Position numbers and translations under genes: made by a program
Shown: positions 1 to 4,788 of the stretch, in pieces
Layout of the letters: the number at the start of each line of letters is the position of its first letter
Position numbering within the stretch: position 1 is the stretch's first letter
Notes under the pieces: model-generated
Told to the model about the DNA's origin: nothing
Databases searched by the model: none
What the model saw: only the letters and a program-made list of their open reading frames with translations
Source of the DNA: an uncultured Parvibacter sp.
Lineage (GTDB): Bacteria > Actinomycetota > Coriobacteriia > Coriobacteriales > Eggerthellaceae
NCBI GenBank assembly: GCA_910587945.1
Contig: CAJUNI010000046.1
Location: 1-5,964 of the forward strand
Length of the DNA: 5,964 bases
Direction of reading: 5' to 3'

Positions 1-403
1 ACTCCCCTTCTATTTCCTTCACTTTCCAAATTTGTGCGAGCGTTGACTCCACAAAGGCCGATGCGGCTCCCACAATAGCCATGACCCACATCCAAAAAAG
101 AGCACCAGGACCACCGGTGGCCAGAGCCGTGGCGATGCCCGCAATATTGCCTGTGCCCACACGTGACCCTGTAGAAACCATCATGGCCTGAAACGATGAG
201 ATGGCCCGTCCGCCCTTGTCGACCTTCTTTTCGAAGAGCTGCACGACCATCTCTTTGAGATAGCGAATCTGCACAAAGCGCGTTCGGATACTAAAGTACA
301 GTCCGGTAAACACCAGCAGCGCCACCAAAATATAGGTGTACATGAAGTTATCAATGTCGCTCGTGATAAGTACGAAAAAGCTGTTGACGCTACTGGCTTC
401 CAT
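1..403 (-). CDS. AGCS-family sodium/alanine (or glycine) symporter, N-terminal part
   Basis: Reading leftwards from the ATG at 403-401 gives 134 codons with no stop before the window edge, so roughly the last two thirds of the protein is missing (the family is usually about 450 residues or more). A short acidic N-terminus is followed by a hydrophobic segment (about residues 21-39) and the basic stretch SIRTRFVQIRYL. The family signature follows at about residues 81-105: GSRVGTGNIAGIATA, then GGPGALFWMW. These regions belong to the substrate and sodium path in known AGCS carriers, which import alanine or glycine with Na+ across the cytoplasmic membrane. The start is supported by AAGGGAG a few bases upstream. 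Whether it prefers alanine, glycine or another small amino acid cannot be read from this part. It is divergent from the WYL regulator at 882, but with 478 bp between them a shared promoter region is only a possibility. Confidence 0.95.
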   Translation of the reverse strand, partial: MEASSVNSFFVLITSDIDNFMYTYILVALLVFTGLYFSIRTRFVQIRYLKEMVVQLFEKKVDKGGRAISSFQAMMVSTGSRVGTGNIAGIATALATGGPGALFWMWVMAIVGAASAFVESTLAQIWKVKEIEGE

Positions 404-597
404 AGACCTACTCCCTTGCTACCTTCGCCTTGATTTCGTTTTTGGTGGAGATGGCGGTACCTCATTACGGAATTGCTACTTATTATGAAAATTCCATCCC
501 TCGGCAGAAAACCAGCAGCGATTTGACTAAAAAACGTTGCAGCCGCTTTACCCCCTGTTTGGCGAGTTGAAACCAGAATGCTGCTTTTCATGGCTCT
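404..597. other. Non-coding leader region of the symporter gene
   Basis: No convincing gene on either strand: open frames here lack a family resemblance and a ribosome binding site. The only structure seen is a small perfect hairpin at its right edge, TGGCTC (591-596) with GAGCCA (602-607) around a 5-base loop. It lacks a T-run and is not a standard terminator. Confidence 0.5.
482..510 (-). promoter_or_regulatory. Possible promoter of the AGCS symporter gene
   Basis: On the minus strand CATAAT (487-482) matches five of six bases of a -10 box and lies about 80 bp upstream of the symporter start. The -35 region at the usual spacing (TTTCTG, 510-505) is poor, so this is a weak call. I looked for the conserved core of a glycine riboswitch in the leader, since these often control such carriers, and did not see it. 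Confidence 0.25.
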
Positions 598-838
598 CAC
601 GGAGCCAGCACCTCTTTAGGCTCTCTATTCCATCGTCAGCACGGTCTTGCACGCTCTTCCCCATACGCTCACACCCATCGATCAGCTGGATTTCGCTTAT
701 ATGTCTCCGGAATCTCACGCACATCCGTCGGTTCAGTCTCGCCTGCAGTTCTTCGCAGACTCGCGCCCCTCGATCGGTGAGGTCTCACCTGCATTTCTCC
801 GCACGCACGCACCCCTGAAACGATAGGGTCTCGCCTGC
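598..838. repeat. Degenerate tandem array, 46-bp period, about five copies
   Basis: The word GTCTCGCCTGC at 736 recurs as GTCTCACCTGC at 782 and GTCTCGCCTGC at 828, exactly 46 bp apart each time. Walking back by 46 bp without gaps, the segment at 690-735 matches the 736-781 unit at 27 of 46 positions and the segment at 644-689 at 28 of 46. A further unit at about 598-643 aligns only with a one-base shift (shared CATCG and TCAGC words). The last copy is partial. Because 46 is not a multiple of three, the array is not a decayed coding repeat. The junction at 776-789 (GGTGAG, GT, CTCACC) is a perfect inverted repeat. The array stops where the promoter of the WYL regulator begins, so the last copy covers the place where a -35 box would be. 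Confidence 0.7.
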
Positions 839-867
839 TCTGGCCCTTCTGTGGTACAGTCTTGGGT
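832..867 (+). promoter_or_regulatory. Probable extended -10 promoter of the WYL regulator gene
   Basis: TGGTACAGT at 852-860 is an extended -10 element (TGn followed by TACAGT, four of six to TATAAT). The segment 17 bp upstream (832-837) does not resemble TTGACA and belongs to the last copy of the 46-bp array, so the TGn extension or an activator would have to compensate. A start near 867 would leave a leader of about 15 bases before the ATG at 882. Confidence 0.45.
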
Positions 868-881
868 CAGAGGAGAACGGC

Positions 882-1898
882 ATGCCCTTGAGGGGCAAAG
901 GGGAAAGAGAAGCAACCATGGCAAATCACAGCAAAGCAAAGCTCAAGCTGCTCTACATTCGCCAAATTCTTGAAGAAGAAACTGATGCCGAACACGGCCT
1001 TACCATGAGTCAGCTACTGGAGCGTCTGGACAGCTTTGGTATCCCTGCCGAGCGCAAAGGCGTCTATCGAGACCTCCAAACTCTGCGAGATTTTGGTTTG
1101 GAGATTCAAACCTATCAGCGCAATCCGGTGGAGTATGCCTTGATTCGCCATGACTTCACCTTATCCGAGCTCATGTTATTGGTAGACGCCGTGGAATCCT
1201 GCAAGTTCTTAACCCGCCGTCAGTCCAACGCCTTGACCACCAATCTCAAGCTTTTTGCGAGCGATCATCAACGCGCCTTACTGAGCCGACGCATTCATGT
1301 CCAAGACCGCATCACTTCCAAAAATGATAGTGTGTTCGAGCATATCGACACCCTCCACGAGGCCATGCATCGCCATAAAAAGATTGAGTTCATGTATTAC
1401 CGCTTAGGAATTGATGGTAAGCCTACAGCTACTCATAACGGCAAGCCCCACGTGGTAACACCCGTGCTCATCAGCTATGCCGACGGGTTTTACTATCTGA
1501 CTGCCTGGAATGACAACCACGAGGCCATGACAGAGTTTCGTATTGACCGCATGAAGCAACTTCGCATCACCGACCTGAGAAGCACCACCAACGACGAAAT
1601 CACTCACTTTGTATTTGATGGCAACCAGCACGAATACTTTGGTCGTTTCAATGGCGAACCGGTGACTGCTACCCTTTTAGTAGATGCCGATCACGTTGAA
1701 ATTGTGATGGACCGCTTTGGGAAAGCCGCCATGTTTTCGGTGGTAGATGAGTCCACCGCCAAGGCCATCGTGAAAATTCGCAAATCCCAGCAATTCTTCG
1801 GCTGGATAGCCGGACTCGGCAACACGGTGCGCATTGACGGCCCCGCAAGCCTCGCCGAGGACTACCGCGCCTACCTGCAATCTCTTCTTGATAGCTAG
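882..1898 (+). CDS. WYL-domain transcriptional regulator (HTH-WYL-WCX)
   Basis: 338 codons, a normal length for the family. The N-terminus (about residues 16-75) is a winged helix-turn-helix with the typical LKLLYIRQILEEETD and ERKGVYRDLQTLRDFG stretches that bind DNA. The WYL domain covers about residues 156-231, with IEFMYYRL, PVLISYADGFYYLTAW and FRIDRMKQL. It is an SH3-like fold thought to sense a ligand or nucleic acid. The W of the classic motif is replaced here by serine (VLISYADGFYYL). The C-terminal WCX region is about residues 262-336, with SQQFFGWIAGLG and VRIDGP. The ATG at 882 has a strong Shine-Dalgarno (AGGAGA at 871-876, five bases away). The in-frame ATG at 918 (MANHSKAKLKLLYI) fits the usual family start and has a weaker GAGAAG. 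I prefer 882; the alternative gives 326 aa. Its target is unknown: such proteins regulate their own gene, stress functions or defence genes, and no defence genes are nearby. Confidence 0.93.
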   Translation: MPLRGKGEREATMANHSKAKLKLLYIRQILEEETDAEHGLTMSQLLERLDSFGIPAERKGVYRDLQTLRDFGLEIQTYQRNPVEYALIRHDFTLSELMLLVDAVESCKFLTRRQSNALTTNLKLFASDHQRALLSRRIHVQDRITSKNDSVFEHIDTLHEAMHRHKKIEFMYYRLGIDGKPTATHNGKPHVVTPVLISYADGFYYLTAWNDNHEAMTEFRIDRMKQLRITDLRSTTNDEITHFVFDGNQHEYFGRFNGEPVTATLLVDADHVEIVMDRFGKAAMFSVVDESTAKAIVKIRKSQQFFGWIAGLGNTVRIDGPASLAEDYRAYLQSLLDS

Positions 1899-2125
1899 TC
1901 GGCGTTGCCCGGGGTCAACCCGAACCCATTCACTCGTTAGCGACTAGCGCAGTCTGAGCCTGCTTCAGACGCATCTGCCTATTGATAGCTGGCGTTGCCT
2001 ACGGCCGCCCCAGACTCATCTGTTCATTAACAGATGGCGTAGCTTGCACTGGGCCGAAACGCATTCATCTATAAGCAGCCGTCATCGCTTACCCTTCCCC
2101 GGGCGTATCCGCCTATTCAGCGCCT
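1897..2125. repeat. Degenerate tandem array, 45-bp period, about five copies, between convergent genes
   Basis: The anchor CAT occurs at 1927, 1972, 2017 and 2062, exactly 45 bp apart, and a related TAT follows at about 2106. The 1972-2016 and 2017-2061 units match at 28 of 45 positions without gaps and share CATCTG, CTGGCGT/ATGGCGT and TTGCC/CTTGC words. The unit before 1927 matches the 1972 unit at about 25 of 45 positions, with GGCGTTGCC intact. The array begins at the stop codon of the WYL gene and runs a few codons past the stop of the opposing gene. Perfect hairpins are present, CATCTGTT/AACAGATG (2017-2036) and GTCTGA/TCAGAC (1952-1970), but neither is followed by a T-run, so I cannot call a standard terminator for either convergent gene. 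Confidence 0.65.
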
Positions 2126-2601
2126 CGGACAAGCTGCGTTATCAGTTCGGTGAGTTGAGGCAGGTCCAGGCTCTCCCCAATCCACGCCTGATGGGCGGGA
2201 TTGGGACACCAACTGACGCAGGACTCAGCCGCAGCGGCCGCCGCGGGGGTCATCCAAGATTCATGGACGAGGTTATAGCAATCCTCAGGGGTAGAACCAG
2301 CATCCTGGTTAGGCGCGCTCTGAGCGACCAATGAATGGGAGCCTGTTGCAGCCTTAACCCATTGGAGATCTTCTACATTAGTGGTCACCGAGCCGGCAAC
2401 GAGCGCCACATTCTCTCTGCCCGGCTGGATCAAAAGATCATTTTCTTCAAACCGCACTAACGTGGGGCCTCCCACAACCCAGCGCTGCTCGAAGCAATCC
2501 CAAAGATTTAAAACATCGGCAATAGCCATAGCTTTGAACTGATTGAGCAGGGGCACATCCGTGGCCAGCGGCAGCGAACAGAGCGTGACTGATTCATTCA
2601 T
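2113..2601 (-). CDS. Hypothetical protein of unknown family, 162 aa
   Basis: I do not recognise this protein. It reads as a real gene: reasonable amino acid composition, start and stop placed tightly between neighbouring features, and a ribosome binding signal AGGTG just upstream. The ATG at 2601-2599 sits five bases after AGG and gives MNESVTLCSLPLATDVP. An in-frame GTG at 2607 overlaps that signal and is less likely. The protein is acidic, soluble-looking, with no signal peptide or membrane segment. Residues about 25-75 alternate hydrophobic and polar residues as in a small beta-rich fold (VLNLWDCFEQRWVVGGPT, LVRFEENDLLIQPG, NVALVAGSVTT). An alanine-rich patch with five or six Ala in a row (PAAAAAAESC) lies at about residues 119-128. 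There are five cysteines in total. It lies downstream of the XRE-membrane protein on the same strand, but about 310 bp of repeats separate them, so it may have its own promoter. Possible functions, such as an immunity-type protein, would be guesses. Confidence 0.75.
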   Translation of the reverse strand: MNESVTLCSLPLATDVPLLNQFKAMAIADVLNLWDCFEQRWVVGGPTLVRFEENDLLIQPGRENVALVAGSVTTNVEDLQWVKAATGSHSLVAQSAPNQDAGSTPEDCYNLVHESWMTPAAAAAAESCVSWCPNPAHQAWIGESLDLPQLTELITQLVRGAE

Positions 2602-2666
2602 TATCACCTAGCAATCTCTCGTAATCCAAGTCATTGCGGTCATTCTAGATGGCTCGATTACGCTAG

Positions 2667-2697
2667 CTGCCCCACAAAAAGGACAGTCTCCCTATTT
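2667..2697. other. Possible REP-like or insertion-end fragment
   Basis: Read on the minus strand this is AGGGAGACTGTCC followed by TTTTTGTGGGGCAG. Short words of this type (GGGACTGTCC joined to TTTTTGTGG) are, from memory, common in intergenic repeats associated with small transposases. Only one copy is present here and no transposase, so this is a tentative label. Confidence 0.2.
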
Positions 2698-2717
2698 ATT
2701 TTCGCGCGCCGCCCGAG

Positions 2718-2916
2718 GCCTGAGTATCGCACTATATATACGCGCCTATAGGAGCCTGGGCATCGCATCCTAAATACACGCGTATAGAGGCATGTAATTT
2801 CGAGGTCCGGCCTCGGCAGCCCTTGCTCCAGCCTTTGGGATTTAACCTCGGCGGCCATCGTTCCAACCTTTAGACCGTGGCTTTGAAAGCCCCCACCCCA
2901 GCCTACGCGGCTATTT
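2718..2916. repeat. Degenerate tandem arrays, 36-bp then 35-bp period
   Basis: Two ungapped 36-bp units at 2718-2753 and 2754-2789 match at 26 of 36 positions (GCCTG, ATCGCA, TATA, CGCG words). After an unclear link (about 2790-2811) come 35-bp units at 2812-2846 and 2847-2881, matching at 23 of 35 (CTCGGC, GCC, TCCA, CCTTT). A weaker third unit at 2882-2916 matches the first at about 18 of 35. The last unit reaches into the final two codons and the stop of the XRE-membrane gene. Open frames across this stretch follow no family and are not called. Confidence 0.6.
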
Positions 2917-4017
2917 CTCAATGAAGGTATTGACGAAAATAGCAGCCACCGCACAGAGCAATCCGCCCACAACCCAGCTCATCCAGAAATAGCTCGTGGT
3001 GTAGCCTGGCACAAAAAGCATCACCAATCCTGCAAGTGTTGCTATCACCATGATCATGGCGCAAAGGCCGCCCGTGATCCGCTTGTTCCGGTATTTCGAT
3101 TCGAGGCGAGCTTGGGCCCGTTCAATATCTTCATCCGTAACGTTCTTAATACCGAGCATCGTTTTTAGCTGCTCATCGGTATACATGGAACGCAGCGTAT
3201 GGACGTCGGTAGTTGTAATACCTTCCCAAAGTTCATTAGCTGCCAATGCTTCTTCGCGAGCAGCGTTGTAGTTGGAAATGTTCAAACGGGAAAGGCGTAG
3301 GGAACCATAGATAATGGCCAAAACACCCACGGCAATAAGACCAAACATGATGGAAGCTGCCAACATTTGAGTCGCTTCATCCATCCCATCGGTGAAAGAC
3401 ACGATGACGATACCCATGAAAATACATACCAAACCCACTATCAGACAAAGGGAAAATTGATGCTGAGCCCGACGTCGATCTTCGGGGCCATAGAAGTCTT
3501 GGATGAAGGGATGGTTCCGCTGAAACGTGGTGTAATCCATGCCTGCGATAACCAGCAATCCAACCCCTACCGCAATCCCAATAAGCAGCGGAATGAGTGC
3601 TGCAGCCTCCATCACAGGAAGACTACCCGACTCTGCAAAGCTCTCACAAAACATAAGGAGAGCGATACCTAAGAGAATGGCGAAAACGCCGAGTGAAATC
3701 ATCCGGGCAAACTTGGTCATGAATTGATCGTAGCCACAAACATCCTGCACGGGTCCCGTCGAAGCATCCCGCAACACTTGGGCTTTTGCTTGGGCTGTCG
3801 AGGAGGGAGAAGTGGTGGTTACATCCCCTAATACTAAGTCATCTAAGGTGCAATCAAAGATAGTGCACAGCTTAAGGAGCTTATCCATTTCTGGATAGGA
3901 GCGCTCCGCCTCCCATTTTGTAACGGACTGGCGACTTACGCCCAAAAGCATGGCCAGTTGTTCTTGGGTCATGGAATGAGAAGCACGAAGGTATTGCAAA
4001 TTATCGCGAAAACTCAT
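2911..4017 (-). CDS. XRE-family HTH regulator fused to about six membrane segments
   Basis: 368 codons from the ATG at 4017-4015. The first 62 residues are an XRE/Cro-type helix-turn-helix: MTQEQLAMLLGVSRQSVTKW, then PEMDKLLKLCTIFDCTLDDLV, the usual end of this domain. After a Ser/Thr/Ala-rich linker (about residues 66-92) come hydrophobic segments at about 104-124, 133-158, 188-208, 217-238, 314-336 and 342-365, with a charged cytoplasmic-looking loop of about 75 residues (239-313) rich in Glu, Arg and Lys. The protein is therefore probably a membrane-anchored DNA-binding regulator; such fusions are frequent in Coriobacteriia and Firmicutes, mostly without a known signal. In-frame starts upstream at 4026 and 4056 exist, but the latter would overlap the predicted -10 box, and MSFRDNLQYLR matches the usual family start. 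The ribosome binding site is weak. The gene is divergent from the SPFH operon, with 771 bp between the two starts. Confidence 0.92.
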   Translation of the reverse strand: MSFRDNLQYLRASHSMTQEQLAMLLGVSRQSVTKWEAERSYPEMDKLLKLCTIFDCTLDDLVLGDVTTTSPSSTAQAKAQVLRDASTGPVQDVCGYDQFMTKFARMISLGVFAILLGIALLMFCESFAESGSLPVMEAAALIPLLIGIAVGVGLLVIAGMDYTTFQRNHPFIQDFYGPEDRRRAQHQFSLCLIVGLVCIFMGIVIVSFTDGMDEATQMLAASIMFGLIAVGVLAIIYGSLRLSRLNISNYNAAREEALAANELWEGITTTDVHTLRSMYTDEQLKTMLGIKNVTDEDIERAQARLESKYRNKRITGGLCAMIMVIATLAGLVMLFVPGYTTSYFWMSWVVGGLLCAVAAIFVNTFIEK

Positions 4018-4054
4018 GATGGTCATCTTTCGTCTTAGAAGTTCTTGGGCATCC

Positions 4055-4085
4055 AAGATAACGGTTCGAAATTCTGTTGATCAAC
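4055..4085 (-). promoter_or_regulatory. Possible promoter and palindromic operators of the XRE gene
   Basis: On the minus strand TTGATC (4084-4079) and TATCTT (4060-4055) are separated by 18 bp, each four of six to consensus. The -35 lies inside a perfect 10-bp palindrome, GTTGATCAAC (4076-4085). A second inverted repeat, CTTGG/CCAAG around GCAT (4044-4057), covers the expected start of transcription. XRE proteins often bind such sites at their own promoter, so autoregulation is plausible but inferred. Confidence 0.4.
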
Positions 4086-4110
4086 GACGAAAACTCTACC
4101 GATGACCACC

Positions 4111-4122
4111 GTAGCATGCTAC
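4111..4122. other. Perfect 12-bp palindrome
   Basis: GTAGCATGCTAC is identical to its reverse complement. It lies about 25 bp upstream of the predicted XRE promoter and could be a binding site for a dimeric protein, or chance. Confidence 0.35.
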
Positions 4123-4199
4123 CAACTTTCGGCGTCTTTTTTGCAAATTTCAAGGCGTCCACTGGTTGCGAAGCCCAGTTCAGCGCCCTGAGGACAAAT

Positions 4200-4238
4200 T
4201 TTCGTGCCAAAGAGTCGCATCAAATGGCACCTACGAAA
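4200..4238. other. Imperfect hairpin upstream of the repeat block
   Basis: GTGCCA (4204-4209) pairs with TGGCAC (4225-4230) across a 15-base loop, and TTTC (4200-4203) can pair with GAAA (4235-4238) past a four-base bulge. It directly abuts the first copy of the repeated element and may belong to the same structured unit. Confidence 0.35.
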
Positions 4239-4370
4239 GACCGTGACGGAAGGTCGAGGTGATGCTGGAAGCGAGGTAAGCCTAAGCGACTGAAAGATCC
4301 ACTTCCGAGCCGAAGGCGATGGAAGTTAGCTTGAAGGAGCGACGCGTCGAGCGGAGGCATTGCCTCGACC
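4236..4370. repeat. Structured repeat element, copy A
   Basis: The core 4252-4370 (119 bp) matches 4494-4612 without any gap, 110 of 119 positions identical. Its ends form a continuous 14-bp stem, GGTCGAGGTGATGC (4252-4265) with GCATTGCCTCGACC (4357-4370), with two G-T pairs allowed in RNA. Inside, ACTTCC (4301-4306) pairs with GGAAGT (4321-4326), enclosing GCC-GAA-GGC, and CGACGCGTCG (4340-4349) is a perfect palindrome. The upstream flank AAAGACC...AAGGTCGAGG is also shared with copy B, which has short insertions there. No protein frame is credible. It could be a structured RNA or a small palindromic mobile repeat. Confidence 0.75.
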
Positions 4371-4398
4371 GTTCACACCTACACGGATATACATAGGC

Positions 4399-4460
4399 AA
4401 GTAGGAGGGCAAGCGGAGCGAGGACTGCGTAGCTTCTGAACGAAGCTTGTCCTTCTACTT
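4399..4460. repeat. Hairpin element C between copies A and B
   Basis: AAGTAGGAGGGCAAGC (4399-4414) pairs over all 16 positions with GCTTGTCCTTCTACTT (4445-4460), two pairs being G-T, around a 30-base loop. A second hairpin, AGCTTC/GAAGCT (4431-4447), uses bases of the outer stem's 3' arm, so the two cannot form together. It lies 28 bp after copy A and 29 bp before the stem of copy B. Sequence similarity to A and B is limited to short words such as GCGAGG. Confidence 0.6.
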
Positions 4461-4463
4461 CTC

Positions 4464-4616
4464 AAAGACCCTCGACCGTGCTCTGTTACGAAAGGTCGAG
4501 GCGATGCTCGAAGCGAGGTAAGCCAAAGCGACTGAAAGATCCACTTCGAAGCCGAAGGCGATGGAAGTTAGCTTGAAGGAGCGACGCGTCGAGCGGAAGC
4601 GTCGCCCCGACCTTTC
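4464..4616. repeat. Structured repeat element, copy B
   Basis: Second copy of the 119-bp core (4494-4612), in the same orientation and offset by 242 bp. The terminal stem is longer here: 4490-4507 pairs with 4599-4616 over 18 positions, starting GAAAGGTCG and ending CGACCTTTC, with one mismatch (A4499 with C4607) and one G-T pair. Compared with copy A, the flank contains an extra CTCGACC (4471-4477) and CTCTGTT (4481-4487). No T-run follows the 3' arm, and none follows on the other strand, so it is not a standard terminator. Confidence 0.75.
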
Positions 4617-4700
4617 TTACGCTGTGGCACGCTCTTACTAGAAATGCTTCCGATTTTTTCACGCCTGGAGACACAAATGGGACAGCGCAACAAATAGGAG

Positions 4701-4718
4701 TGCGCTATAGTGCCTAGA
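4701..4718 (+). promoter_or_regulatory. Likely -10 element of the SPFH-phosphatase operon
   Basis: TATAGT (4706-4711) matches five of six -10 bases and is the best such site in the 140 bp between copy B and the SPFH start. No good -35 is seen at 16-18 bp upstream (GGGACA at 4679-4684 is 21 bp away). A start near 4718 would give a leader of about 70 bases. Confidence 0.4.
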
Positions 4719-4788
4719 GAAGACGGCACCTCTAGATCACAGCCACTTCCCGTTAACTGAATTGGCTCATGCTCGCGAAAGGAATCCT

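Noticed and set aside
404..600. Glycine riboswitch in the leader of the AGCS symporter gene
   Set aside because: Such switches are common upstream of this family, but the conserved core stretches were not visible on the minus strand.
181..600. 139-codon open frame on the minus strand
   Set aside because: It overlaps the start of the symporter gene in another frame, and its composition is not protein-like.
736..840. Clustered GGTCTC and CACCTGC words (type IIS restriction sites)
   Set aside because: They follow from the 46-bp repeat unit itself; nothing suggests engineered sequence.
2044..2334. 96-codon open frame on the plus strand
   Set aside because: It runs through the 45-bp array and against the unknown gene; no start signal or family match.
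598..2916. CRISPR arrays
   Set aside because: The periodic units are degenerate over their whole length, with no conserved repeat alternating with unrelated spacers, and there are no cas genes.
4086..4142. Rho-independent terminator ending in six T at 4137-4142
   Set aside because: The supporting stem (GACG with CGTC) is short and interrupted, and no plus-strand gene ends upstream.
4490..4616. Copy B as the terminator of a transcript
   Set aside because: The long stem is not followed by a T-run on either strand.
4486..4674. 62-codon minus-strand frame over copy B
   Set aside because: It is a by-product of the repeat element; the equivalent frame is not preserved as a protein in copy A.
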